A stretch of DNA of 64,000 nt from Nematostella vectensis (Eukaryota; Cnidaria; Anthozoa; Actiniaria; Edwardsiidae), in NCBI RefSeq assembly GCF_932526225.1, contig NC_064044.1:14383453-14447452 (forward strand). The letters run 5' to 3'. The translations under genes were made by a program, and so were the position numbers. Of the stretch, positions 30,401 through 40,640 are shown one piece after another. The first letter of the stretch is position 1. Every line of letters begins with the position of its first letter. Below the pieces are notes generated by a model. It did no database searches and was not told where the DNA came from. It saw only the letters and a program-made list of their open reading frames with translations.

Positions 30401-31034
30401 CTAAAAAGCTGTGTTTTACAATATGTTCTAGATATGACCAAACGCATCATATTTTGATAGCAAAACAATGTCGCGGCTCTGCGGAACAGAACTTTCTAGT
30501 AATAGAACTTTCTATTATAAATTATAATTATAAGCCATCTCTGCTTTAATAAGTGTCTAAATTTTCTTTTATTTGAACCTCTAATTCATTATGTGTACAA
30601 GTGCGAAGATTAATATCGGCCGCACTCATTAATATTGCGGCATGTACAAGCTAAGGGTTCTGTTGTTTTTTTCTGTGTGTTCTTCACTGATCGCTAACAT
30701 TGACGTGAATAATTTACCATTATTTCTATCTATCAAAATCAGTCCGAATACTGTCTCTAAAGCGGGTTTTTTCTCTGAAATCCTTTTTTAGCATGTAAAC
30801 TTTTACAATCTCGAGCTCGAATAAAAGCTTTCAAGTAAATACAGTGTTTCTATTTAATTTTACCATCGTGTTGCGGGTGAGCTGGACTCGTGTAGCAACT
30901 ACTTTGCAACAGTCATATACGTGGGTTACCTTTGAAACACCCTTATTGGGTTTTTTCATTTTAAGGAGAATATCACATTCCATATTTCACCCGCATCTAA
31001 GAGTAGCCACATCTAAAACATTTACCTAACTAAG
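30401..31034 (-). other. 3' flank of locus C, lacking the poly(A) segment
   Basis: No gene. From about 30,585 it is the minus-strand counterpart of the locus A 3' flank. Just after the stop codon the sequence jumps from TTAGTTAGGTA to AATGTTTTAGATGTGG. About 185 bp present in locus A (roughly 52,466-52,650), including AATAAA, are absent. The part at 30,401-30,585 is AT-rich and I recognise nothing in it. Confidence 0.65.
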
Positions 31035-31178
31035 TCAAGCTGCACATCCGTAAAACTCCGCTCTCATAGCGATATAACCATACCAAGCATGTGCTACAAT
31101 CCTGACGTAACGCGCTTGGATGACAGGGGAGAACTCGTTCTTCACCACAGTGGTCATATCTGAGTTGCCATGGAAAAC
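31035..31178 (-). CDS. Locus C exon 3: C-terminal part of the F5/8 type C domain
   Basis: This 144-bp exon is open and ends in TGA. On the minus strand it is preceded by a T-rich acceptor ending CAG. It encodes VFHGNSDMTTVVKNEFSPVI at the start and EFYGCAA at the end, with the domain's RYVRI strand and terminal cysteine. The reading frame is phase 0, matching the AAG|GT donor that ends exon 2 at 31,817. It differs from locus A at about six residues. Together with 31,817-32,163 it would complete an extracellular discoidin domain, which binds lipid or sugar in other members of the family; the ligand here is unknown. The exon is sound, but the gene has problems at its 5' exon and in its 3' flank. 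Confidence 0.85.
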   Translation of the reverse strand, partial: VFHGNSDMTTVVKNEFSPVIQARYVRIVAHAWYGYIAMRAEFYGCAA

Positions 31179-31365
31179 CTGAAAAAAAAGGTGCAAATTG
31201 AAATGGCAGCGCGACTAATAACAACACAAACACACGATACCCCTTTGTAAATCCTTCTTCAAGCGACCGCGTTCAAACTTTAAACAAACTCACATGCCAT
31301 TTTTGCCTCGATCAGTACGCTCTCAGACGGTAACCACAGTCTCGGAAGCTTTTGCATTAAACTCC

Positions 31366-31816
31366 CCTAAGACTGAACTTTACACTTCACACCTGTCCTT
31401 ACCTTTATTACACCATTCCAGTCTTGGTAGCTTTTCCACTGGTCTCCCCTCAGTCTGAACTTCACACTACACACCTGTCCTTACCTTGATTACACCATTC
31501 CCGTCTTGGTAGCTTTTACACTGGTCTCCCCTCAGACTGAACTTCACACTACACACCTGTCCTTACCTTGATTACGCCATTCCCTTCTTGGTAGCTTTTT
31601 CACTGGTCTGCCCTCAGACTGAACGTCCCACTACACACCTGTCCTTATACCTTTATTACACCATTCGCGCATTGGTAGCTTTTCCACTGATCTCCCCTCA
31701 GACTGAACTTCACACTACACACCTGTCCTTATAGCTTTATTACACCATTCCCGTCTTGGTAGCTTTTCCACTGGTCTCCCGCCAGACTGTATTCCACACT
31801 GTACACGTGTCCTTAC
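31366..31816 (-). repeat. Exon-2/splice-donor minisatellite of locus C, about 5 extra units
   Basis: Units of 80-85 bp repeat the last ~60 bp of F5/8C exon 2 plus the donor. On the minus strand the junctions read AAG-GTAAGG at about 31,564, 31,481 and 31,398. Another reads AAG-GTATAAGG at about 31,650, and one has lost its GT (AAG-CTATAAGG, about 31,732). Each unit includes CAGTCTGA, GACCAGTGGAAAAGC and CAAGACGGGAATGG-like segments. Confidence 0.85.
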
Positions 31817-32163
31817 CTTAATCACACCATTCCCGTCTTGGTAACTCTGCCACTGATCTCCCTTCAGACTGTACTCCACACTGTACTCGGTCACCCAATG
31901 GATAGAACCTGTTCCTTTCGGGCGCCCCTGCGTTGCTACATGGGTAATCCACGTGACTTGGCCCAGGTCCACCTCTAGGTACTCGCCTTTTTGATTATAC
32001 TTGGCTGCCCATGCGCCTATGTGTTGTCCACTCACTGGCTGATTGTTTAGACGCGCGTGGTGAGGGTTGTGACCCGGTTCAATCCAATGTGACGAAGCCG
32101 TGATACTTGTGTCTTGAATGCTGCCATCTTCCATCCCCAGGGGGTGGGGTTTGTTAGCACAAC
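31817..32163 (-). CDS. Locus C exon 2: main part of the F5/8 type C (discoidin) domain
   Basis: This 347-bp exon lies between an acceptor (TTGACAG) and a donor (AAG|GTAAGG). It enters in phase 1 and leaves in phase 0, so the preceding exon supplies one base. The product begins CANKPHPLGMEDG and continues DTSITASS, ARLNNQPVSGQHIGAWAA, GEYLEVDLGQV, WITHVATQGRP and WVTEYSVEYS. This is a textbook F5/8C order: cysteine, PLGMEDG, ITASS, then VDLG with the I..I.TQG strand and the YSV.YS strand. The domain is secreted or cell-surface in known proteins. Against locus A the segment between ITASS and ARLNNQ reads SHWIEPGHNPHH. The exon is intact, but its partner exon 1 carries a stop. Confidence 0.9.
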
Positions 32164-33270
32164 CTGTCAAGGTTTAAGGGAGTTTTTTTTCGTCAACTTT
32201 ATTGAGTCTACAACAATAACCGCTACTACATTCAAGGAAATACAAAAAAAAAAGCCTAACTAAAGATAGGAAATCGTTTCTAAGCTTTCACACTAAGAGG
32301 AAGCATGTCTACGCTGAACGTGCTGGAGCAACGTGGTAATCGTTTTTTTTTATCATTTTGTGAAGAAGGGTCAGTAGTATTCGGGCTTGGGAAATGTTTG
32401 GTTTTCGAGTATTGGGAAATCTGAGCGCACCTCGACCTGCACGCGCGCCACAGAATTCCCAATATTCGAAAAAAAAAAACATTTACGAATAATAACCAAT
32501 CGCGTAAAAAAGAGGCCAAAATCGGACTAATTGCAGCACAAGTTTTCAACGGTTTCTTGCACAGAAAGTGTCTTGGATTGAGAGAGAATAAGTATACGAT
32601 GACCCTTGGCCGTAAGGGCGAACAATGTAGATTGTTCTTGCGGCAAGAGCACTAAACGTTCACCCTGTCGGTGACCAACATCTAGGCTAAGACTTCAGAC
32701 CCCCTTTTATCGCTTTTCCATTGGTTGACTTGATATATAATACTGGAGCTTTTGTTTTTTGAGCTGATGTTGGGGATATATTTTGTGGCTCTCTTAGCTC
32801 TGTCCTGTCAATAGCCGCCTGTGGGCGGATGTAGGGTGAGGAGACAAGCTTCTTGAACGATGCCCCCTTTCCTACCCGTATTCACGGAAAGTGGTATCAC
32901 AACCAAGAAGCGCATGGATAAAAAGCGAAAAATAACATGAGAAATAGAAATAAAATTCAAAATTGTCATGACATGTCACTTTTCCCTAGCTGCTCATCCA
33001 TGGTCGACATTCCACACAATTTCGAGTAGATTTGGATTTCGGCTCAGGTAGATGTCATGGAGTTCCATACGGAAGTATCCTCACCAATAGGAACGCCAGC
33101 CGTGTGGACGATTTTACCGCAGCGTTCCACATAAGCAATCATATAATCGATTTGTCATCAGCATCCGTGTCCATTGTGCAACAACAAAAAAAGAACGTAA
33201 CGGAGGCTCCAATTGTACGTGATCGTTTTTTCTGACATGACCTCTGTTGAGAAGCCATCGGCGCTACCGT
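32164..33270 (-). other. Intron 1 of locus C, proximal part
   Basis: No gene seen. The stretch at about 32,270-32,330 (AAGCTTTCACACTAAG, AGCATGTCTACGCTGAACGTG) matches intron 1 of locus B at about 62,775-62,825 in reverse complement. That supports a common origin of the two introns. The rest is AT-rich with short homopolymers. Confidence 0.6.
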
Positions 33271-33627
33271 TCAGAACACCACGATACAATCTTCGTGAAA
33301 TGTGTCGGCTTCCTCATGGGCCAGGGTATTTAGTGCAGAGGAGCACCTCCATCCAATACATATTGTAGCCCGGTAGATGGTGTTTTGGTATCCATTCAAT
33401 GTGGACCAAATGACCTCGGCCAAAACAGGCTTCTGCACCACTCTCATCATAGAGTCTAACAATGCTGGGGGAAAACTACAGGGCTCAAAGAAGAAATATT
33501 GTTCAATGTCTTCTGAGGAAAAGCTAGAATTGAGCGATGAAAAAACAGCTGTAACATGTGCGACGTCATTGTCAATGCGCACTGCCGATTGCGAGGTTGT
33601 GCTATTTGTTTGAAGATCTCTTCTCAA
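33271..33627 (-). pseudogene. Relic of a repeat-borne coding region with a HEEADT motif
   Basis: The minus strand keeps a 118-codon open frame with protein-like composition, containing EPCSFPPALLDSMMRVV, KPVLAEVIWSTLN and, near the end, LAHEEADTFHEDCIVVF. I recall similar FPPALFD...KP.LA..IW and HEEADTR blocks in uncharacterised multi-copy proteins of cnidarians and other invertebrates, probably mobile-element borne; this is memory, not a search. The frame ends soon after HEEADT, where the longer versions continue, so it looks truncated. It lies within intron 1 of locus C on the same strand. It could also be a chance ORF. Confidence 0.35.
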
Positions 33628-33769
33628 GTCATTCTAGCGGTATCAACATTTACTTCGCTGTCGGCTTAGACACCCGTGCAGATGTTTTTCAGTGTGATGT
33701 CTTGCAAAAAATAGGCCGATCTTTCCGTGAGAACTTTAAGAAACGTCTAAAAGGGTTAAATGTCAAAAT

Positions 33770-34690
33770 AGGGATTCATGGACGGGGAAACGGGGAAAGG
33801 AGAGCTGGCAGCAAGACCCTGCGTTTTTGCATGTTCTCCGTTCGCTGACGAACAGAAAACGCTGATTGGCTAATTTCGACAGGTCATCACAAATAAAGTG
33901 ATAAAATCTGAAATAGGCCTAGGCACGTCCTTCGAATGTACCATCCCCAATTTCAGAACCAGTTTTAAGTCAATTTTGCAATTATTACAAGATGAAGTCT
34001 GCTATAGAGTATATGCTCTTTAGTGAACGTCCGAAAATTTTAGTCGTTTCTTCCCTCTTAGGGTTGATATGCGACAAGGATCAAGATGGCAAAAAACTTC
34101 GGAAACAATTCTTAAATTAGAGAATGAGTCTTACGCCAAAGAGCAAATGGCATTTGCTTCAGCTGAAAAAGTGTAAGCCTCTGAGTTTAGATCAGCGCTG
34201 AAGCGACCTCCCCGTTCCGAAATCTAGTGCGATCGTTGTTGATGAGACGGCCTTGATATGTCTTGATATTCGGAGTTAAAGGAGGCCTTCGCCTCTAACT
34301 TGAAACTTTCTTAGAATTCCGTATTTCACTCGGAATCTCACCTTCCAAATTCGACTGAAGTCGTTTACTTGCGTGTGGAGTGTGCTTATAATTGCTGTTT
34401 TTGTTGGTGTTAAGTTTACATTCTCTCCATTTGTAAATACGCTCTATTTGTAATGTGCAAATATTTCTAAAATTCACGGGTTCATGCGTCAAGCGAGTAT
34501 TTTGATCGGCGGCTTGTTGCACGTTGGTCATTTTGTTTACTTTTCTGACGGCTGTGATTGGTTCGATTTAACAGCTCCTGACACTTTTATTTGACAAGTG
34601 ACGTCAAGCTTGAAAGGGGTGGAATGCAAAAACATAGCGTCTTGCTTCCGGCTCTCCTTCCCCACTTTCACAGGAATCCCGAATCTCCAG
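33770..34690. mobile_element. Possible MITE with imperfect inverted ends
   Basis: The left end (33,769-33,835: GGGATTCATGGACGGGG, AAAGGAGAGCTGGCAGCAAG, TTTTTGCATG) is inverted at the right end (34,622-34,690: GCAAAAACATAGCG, GCTTCCGGCTCTCCTTCCCC, AGGAATCCC). The element is about 0.9 kb and encodes no convincing protein. Target-site duplications are not evident. It sits inside intron 1 of locus C. Confidence 0.4.
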
Positions 34691-35036
34691 AGAGCTGACT
34701 AGTAGGCTAAAGGATAAAAGTTCAAGATAAATTTGTAAAAGATTATAAAAATGATTCTTTTTGGAGACAACTATGTTCGCAAATTCATCCCCCGCGACAT
34801 GTCACAAAATGCATATGTGGAGCTTCCTTAAACACAAAAAGACGCTGTGCTTATCATCAAAAGAAGAAAAATATGTTGAAATAGTCAAACCCAATCGTGG
34901 TCTATCTTTTTAATGCTGCATTCAAATGGTGCAAAAATTGCCGGATTTGTCGAAGGTGTTTTGGCTAATCAGCAATTTGACCAACTTTTCTGTTTTGACT
35001 AAAATATTCATAGGAAACTCGAGTGTCTGAACTTAC
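34691..35036 (-). other. Intron 1 of locus C, distal part next to exon 1
   Basis: AT-rich non-coding DNA. The donor GTAAGT follows exon 1 on the minus strand (35,031-35,036). Nothing else is recognised. Confidence 0.5.
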
Positions 35037-35325
35037 CTTTGCCATCTCTTATATCCGCGTAAACTGAGTTTTCCAGTTTCACGAGTCCATGAGGCAGGTT
35101 TGCGTGTGTCGCCTTCATGCGTTTGCATCTCCCATTTTTCATGTCGTAGTTGATGCTGGCGCAGTTTTCTTTGTCGTCATAGCAGAGTTTGTAGCATTCC
35201 CAAAGTTCCCCAACGTCTGTCTCGTCATAGTGAGATGCAAGGAGGTGGTGGCCAAACATGGAGTTCCTTGTTTTCTGAATTGCCGATGTGAGAGGAAATA
35301 CGAAGATTCAAAGAAAGAAAAGCAT
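35037..35325 (-). pseudogene. Locus C exon 1: signal peptide and PAN/apple-like domain, with an in-frame stop
   Basis: On the minus strand the exon runs from ATG at 35,325 to a good donor (AAAG|GTAAGT) at 35,037 and is phase 1, as exon 2 needs. The PAN part is intact: NSMFGHHLLA, ELWECYKLCYDDKENCASIN and GRCKRM, with four cysteines spaced as in PAN/apple modules. Compared with loci A and B, the upstream ATG is CTA (35,334-35,332). Codon 6 of the remaining signal peptide is TGA where the others have TGC TTC. Translation could restart only at the Met of NSM, which would remove the secretion signal. The locus is therefore probably a pseudogene, or a null allele, despite intact downstream exons. 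A sequencing error could explain a single change but not both. Confidence 0.75.
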
Positions 35326-35455
35326 GTCTCTTAGCTCTGTTCCGTCCTATGTTTTGAGTAAAGTGACTTACATGATTTAATGCATTTTCTGTTAAAAGAA
35401 TGGTAACATGCTGGGAGATGATCCAATTTTCCTTTTATGAGATGACTTAAGATAA
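35326..35455 (-). promoter_or_regulatory. Presumed 5' flank of locus C
   Basis: On the minus strand this resembles the DNA just upstream of loci A and B (CAGCATGTTACC, TTTACTCAAAACATAG). No clear TATA box is present. Confidence 0.3.
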
Positions 35456-36245
35456 TTACAGCCAAATTCGTTAATGCGTATTACCTCGACGAACCCAAAA
35501 TCCTTGTCTCGTTTGGGAATAGCGCGTAGTCAGCAGACACAAGCTTTGGGAGGGGTTTGACTGGTTTTGATTGTTTGGTTTGATTGAATACGCGCTATTA
35601 ACAAACGAAGAAAGAGTTTTCGATTCTGGAAGGTCGTGCAACAACGAATTTGGCTATAAAGGGAGGAAAATGGAAATAAAACATAGTTTGCAAATTAGGA
35701 CTTCAAAAAGTACGGCTTGTACCGAAATTTATTCTACTTTTCCATTTTTAAATGACTATATATAAATTACTATATTCCCATTTATAAAAATGATCCTATG
35801 GAAATCCTTCAATAGTATATCGGCCCTTCTATGGAGCAGCTACACCATCTGGAAATAGCAAATAAATACCCCGTGGGGCTTGTTTTGCAGAGTATTCCTA
35901 AGAATTTAATATGTCATTTATTATTTTTCAATCTTTTTGTTTTGTAACCCTTTATATTTCTCTCCTTTAATTAGGTGCAGAAAGTTATTTTCCCAAATCT
36001 TTCGTCAAACTGATTTAATGTCTTTGTTTATAATCTTACTCTTGCGAGTATCTTTTTACGGTTAAAATTGGTATGTTCTCCTCTTAATTTAATTATGCCA
36101 ACTGTTTCAACAATTTTCATTGCAAAGTATAATCAATGCGCCTGAGAGAAATAAAGGATGTGTCAAAACGATGAAGATAATGAAGTTTGATTAAAACAAA
36201 TAAGCCGAAAACAGGACGGATGCCGCGAGAGAGTGCCAGCCCGAG
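35456..36245 (+). repeat. Tandem duplication of about 0.95 kb, copy 1
   Basis: The run from ACAGCCAAATTCGTTAATGCG to GAGAGTGCCAGCCCGAGAGTGC recurs at 36,408-37,195 with few changes (spacing about 951 bp). A partial third copy of its inner part lies at about 36,249-36,395 (TTTTTCAATCTTTTTG, GGTGCAGAAAATTATT). The short forward ORFs in both copies show no protein-like features. Confidence 0.85.
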
Positions 36246-36407
36246 AGTGCTTATTATTTTATTTTTATTATTTTTCAATCTTTTTGTTTTGTAACCCTTC
36301 ATATTTCTCTCCTTTAATTAGGTGCAGAAAATTATTTTCCCAAATCTTTCGTCAAACTGATTTAATGTCTTCGTTTATAATCTTACTCTTGCGCAGATTA
36401 TTACAGC

Positions 36408-37195
36408 CAAATTCGTTAACGCGTATTACCTCGACGAACCCAAAATCCTTGTCTCGTTTGGGAATAGCGCGTAGTCAGACACAAGTTTTGGGAGGGGTTT
36501 GACTGGTTTCGATAGTTTGGTTTGATTGAATACGCGCTATTAACAAACGAAGAAAGAGTTTTCGATTCTGGAAGGTCGTGCAACAACGAATTTGGCTATA
36601 AAGGGAGGAAAATGGAAATAAAACATAGTTTGCAAATTAGGACTTCAAAAAGTACGGCTTGTACCGAAATTTATTCTACTTTTCCATTTTTAAATGACTA
36701 TATATGAATTACTATATTCCCATTTATAAAAATGATCCTATGGAAATCCTTCAATAGTATATCGGCCCTTCTATGGAGCAGCTACACCATCTGGAAATAG
36801 CAAATAAATACCCCGTGGGGCTTGTTTTGCAAAGTATTCCTAAGAATTTAATATGTCATTTATTATTTTTCAATCTTTTTGTTTTGTAACCCTTTATATT
36901 TCTCTCCTTTAATTAGGTGCAGAAAGTTATTTTCCCAAATCTTTCGTCAAACTGATTTAATGTCTTTGTTTATAATCTTACTCTTGCGAGTATCTTTTTA
37001 CGGTTAAAATTGGTATGTTCTCCTCTTAATTTAATTATGCCAACTGTTTCAACAATTTTCATTGCAAAGTATAATAAATGCGCCTGAGAGAAATAAAGGA
37101 TGTGTCAAAACGATGAAGATAATGAAGTTTGATTAAAACAAATAAGCCGAAAACAGGACGGATGCCGCGAGAGAGTGCCAGTCCGAGAGTGCGCC
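36408..37195 (+). repeat. Tandem duplication of about 0.95 kb, copy 2
   Basis: Second copy of 35,456-36,245. It ends at GAGAGTGC before a unique CGCGATATACGATG. The two copies differ at scattered single bases only, for example AATGCG against AACGCG. Confidence 0.85.
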
Positions 37196-38159
37196 CGCGA
37201 TATACGATGATACTGACTAGAACACGTGACTAGAACAACAACAAATATCTAACTGGTCGACTGGACGTGAAGTCCAGTCAAATTATGATTTCGAAAACTT
37301 TTTAGATATTCGACAAAATGGCGATTTTCGTTTGCTTGCCAAGCTAATTGAATATTTAAGATGACACTGGTAGCAAATGGTAGCAAATTTGGTTACCCGT
37401 TTTTGTCGAGGGGAGTGTGCAGAAACAGGTCATGTGATTTGTGACATCATCGATGACATCACTACAAGCAAAAATATGCTAGGCATTTAAATAAAAATAA
37501 TATTTAGGAGTCATGTGATATGTGGTGTCATTGATGATGTCACAAATCACGTGGCCTATTTTCAGCTCTATTTCCACTAACTAATTTAGCGATTTTAAAA
37601 CCGAGAAACTAAACCATCAATTTTTTGCTGTTTTCAATTCACCATCAATAAACACGGGCATGATATCTTTTAAATTTTATGAAGACAACAGTTTTATCCG
37701 CATTCTTTACAAAATTTTATCAATGCGTCATAAAAGAAGATAGGATACTCGATCCACAACGACGAAAAGTTTGATGAAAAAACGACAAACTTAACAAGAT
37801 GGTTGTGGAGAGGGAGTATCCCCGCGATCCGCTAGCGGTCACGCAGTCATAAACATATGACTGGGTCAAATTATAAGTGGAACACAAAAATATAACAGAA
37901 CGCATTATTTTGTAATAGAAATTTCCCAAAGGAGTAGAAACAGAAAACCTCGATAACTTTCTTGGTAAAATATGCTTCGACTAAATAACGATTTTCTCCC
38001 GCTTAGCATGCCAATTAAAATTTATGAAGACGAATCATAAAAAAAGAGATATTCCACGCAGTTATCGCGCGGATACGAATTTTTACCTTTGAACGTTAAT
38101 GTTTTTCAAAACGAGTGAGCACAGAGCAGACAGAGAGAACATACAGATTCCATACAGAT
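37196..38159. other. Intergenic DNA with palindromic CRE-like repeat fragments
   Basis: No gene. It holds a perfect 8-bp inverted repeat (GACTGGAC at 37,259 and GTCCAGTC at 37,272). It also holds two related segments rich in ATGACATCA/TGATGTCA (about 37,438-37,465 and 37,510-37,555). These resemble the repeats at 61.1-61.5 kb, sharing CAAGCAAAAATATGC. Confidence 0.5.
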
Positions 38160-38413
38160 GTTTTAATAAAAGCATTCAGGCAAATACAGCGTATTTCTGG
38201 TCTGCTTTCTAACTAATTTAATTCTACAATTGTGTTGCTGGTGAGTTGGACTCGTCTAGTAACTACTTTGCGATAATCATATACGCCTTTATTAGGCTTT
38301 TTCATTTTGATGAGAATATCGCATTCCATATTTCACCCGCATCTAAGAGTACCCACATCTAAAAGGTTTACCAAGAAGGGCCACCAATCAAATGGAAATT
38401 AATTCTTTATGTT
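38160..38413 (-). other. Locus E: distal part of its 3' flank
   Basis: On the minus strand this matches the locus A 3' flank (about 52,620-52,870), for example GGTAAACC, GATGTGGGTACTC and CTAACTAATTTAATTC. It stops at 38,413, and the rest of the flank resumes only at about 40,933, so about 2.5 kb has been inserted. Confidence 0.7.
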
Positions 38414-39860
38414 TCTAGCGGAGCAAGCGCGGCCTTAGCCGCGCGCGAAGCCCCATAGGTATAGAAATAGTCTATAACTAGGCCACGTTTTTGTGGTCAA
38501 TGACGTCATTGTCACAAGCTGCCATCCAGCCAGCCAGCCGCGATCTGCCTCGGCACAGGCCTCCAGAGCGCGCAAAACAATATGGCGGATGAGTATTTCT
38601 GCCTCTCACAAAAACACACGAAAACTGACTGCAGACAAGACAAGAAAAAAAATCATTCGTGGGAATGCTAACCACGGATATGAACTTGTCATCCTCATTG
38701 GCTCTCTTGTTGTTGTTTTTCACATATTTGCTGTATTTCATCCGTTTTCACAAGATTTCTGTCCAAGTTGGGTTGACAACTATGATATACTAGAAATAAA
38801 ACCAAAAGTGATTTTTAATTCACTTCAATGAATGATTTGTCAAATTCTTACAAAGATGAGCAAGGCTTAAATGAATTACTTGGGTAAACTCCAGCTTTCT
38901 TTGAAGAAAGAAATAGAGAACTGGTTTCCTAAAACCTTAAAGAAATTGAGAGCTGGTCTCCTAAAACCCTAAGTATTAGTAAGTTGTGAAAAACAACATA
39001 TATTTGACACTTGAAATTAAAGGGCCTATGGTACTATCTTTTGAGTCCGTTGCTAGGGAAATATGTTTGTTTTATAAAAGCTCCTGTTTTATGTCAAATC
39101 TCTTGGAAACATAAGTGTTTTAGACATAAATGACACAAGTGATGACGTCATCTGATACCTCCCATGGTCACGTCACCCAGGACATAAAAACGTATCGGAG
39201 AAGCTACTGTTAAAATCTACCATAATTTTTGCAGACATTTTGATACCGCGGGAAATGGCGAATATTTATGTTCTTCGAAAACCACATATTTGGTAAAAAC
39301 TTTTCATTTCTTCAAAAATCAAAAATCCCATGCGCTAAGTTGTTAGGAATGGTGTAATATCAATGGTTTGAGTGAATAAATTTTCACAATTGTTGTAAAA
39401 TGTTCAAAATTAACGTGTTTTTCTCGCGCGGAAATGGCCGCCATCTTGTTTTTTTGCCATCTATTTTTATTCTCAAAAAACATATAAAAATTGCATCTTC
39501 TTCTACAAAATGTCAAAAATTTATTTGAATCCATATGAAGAAATGTTGTCGTTTTGAGGGACTGGTACCGAGGACTCTTAGTTTCTTTTCAGTACTTTCT
39601 CCATTGACTAAAGATGGTCACAGTCACTGTTTTTCTCTTCTGATTACAAGTCATAATGTTTACGAAGCACCTGCGGTACGATAACCTTAAAAATAAAAAT
39701 AAAATTCATGGAGTTTTTCCAAATAAGGGTTTTTTTAGTTTCCTTTTATGGAAGTGACCGCGTTTGGCAAAAACGACATTTTTTGGCTGAATTTTCTTGA
39801 TATGTCTTGGAAAAAAAGAACAAAGAAAATTAGAACTTGAGTTTCGAAGAAAATAAAAAT

Positions 39861-39921
39861 AAAAAAAGGACTCGAACGGGGATTGAACCAGGTGCTAACC
39901 ACTGGGCCACGGAACCAAATT
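39861..39921 (-). ncRNA. tRNA-derived remnant with A and B boxes (truncated tRNA or SINE head)
   Basis: On the minus strand TGGCCCAGTGG (39,899-39,909) fits the pol III A box and GTTCGAGTCC (39,868-39,877) fits the B box. A T-run follows at about 39,861-39,867, as in a pol III terminator. The boxes are only about 21 nt apart, so there is no room for an anticodon arm and it cannot be a functional tRNA. It is more likely a decayed tRNA gene or SINE fragment. Confidence 0.5.
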
Positions 39922-40528
39922 GGAAGACGCGCGGCGATTTTAGTCTATTTAACCGAATGTAGCGCTTTTCCATTTCGTAGCAACGGAGTTTCGTAGCAAC
40001 GAGTACCATAGGCCCTTAAATCGACTATTATGGAATTCTGTTTTGATTTTAAAAAAAGGTGCACATACATATTAGGACCTTGAGGATATGTTATTACCTA
40101 AAAAATATGCCTTGTTTTTATACCACCTACAATATTTTCAATAATCCTGGGTACCTCAATGTTTTCTTACAAACCTTAAAAAAAATTTTCTCATGTCACA
40201 ATATAATGTGGTCCAAAAGTAAAATTCAGGTTTTATAGAAAGCCAAGACAGCTTTTTTGTAGACAAGCAATTTGCTCAAAAGCAATGTTTTTTCCCTCTG
40301 CAGCTTCTCCTATAAAAGCTCTTTCAACCTCTGGCTCATCAGATCATAGAGCTTTATGAGACAGCAAAGTTCATATGTTCATTTTCTGTAATGGGTATCA
40401 AGTGGTATTTTATTTGTATTCTATTTTTAGTTTTAGGTTTTATGAATTAGGTTTTTGTGGTATAATATTTGTATCGTAAGAAAATTACCAGTTTTTTCTG
40501 AAATGCTTTTCTCCAAACTTCTTTTCAG

Positions 40529-40640
40529 GTTAATCTCAGCCAGAGATTATGAAATCAAGCTGAGACACAAGCTGCTGGCTAAGAGGCATGACCCAGGCAG
40601 AATCAATATGACCTCCTCACCTGAAAGCCTTCCCTGTTAA
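40529..40640 (+). CDS. Candidate terminal exon of an unrecognised gene
   Basis: A clean acceptor (CTTCTTTTCAG) at 40,518-40,528 is followed by an open stretch containing ARDYEIKLRHKLLAKRHDPG and ending PESLPC then TAA at 40,638-40,640. AATAAA follows at about 40,727. The composition (charged, few hydrophobic runs) looks more protein-like than nearby DNA. I do not recognise it. It lies inside the 38,414-40,932 insertion, so it may be captured host sequence or an element's own short ORF. Upstream exons were not identified; ATGGCGG at 38,583 is the only candidate start. Confidence 0.3.

Noticed and set aside
33032-33848. Plus-strand ORFs at 33,032, 33,377 and 33,558
   Set aside because: No recognisable motifs. 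They overlap the more protein-like minus-strand frame at 33,271-33,627.
35571-36707. Paired 61-64-codon ORFs in the 0.95-kb duplication as a duplicated gene
   Set aside because: The two ORFs are alike only because the DNA is duplicated. There is no domain, signal or splice structure, and flanking non-coding DNA is equally conserved.
38493-38831. 112-codon ORF with a hydrophobic stretch as a membrane protein
   Set aside because: It begins inside the repeated CpG-rich element end, upstream of ATGGCGG and in a different frame. The second copy of that element does not keep the frame.
40313-40358. Hammerhead ribozyme-like core on the minus strand (CTGATGA, GAAA and a 7-bp closing stem AAAGCTC/GAGCTTT)
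   Set aside because: Only four bases separate the would-be cleavage site from CTGATGA, so helix I cannot form. A chance inverted repeat is the simpler reading.
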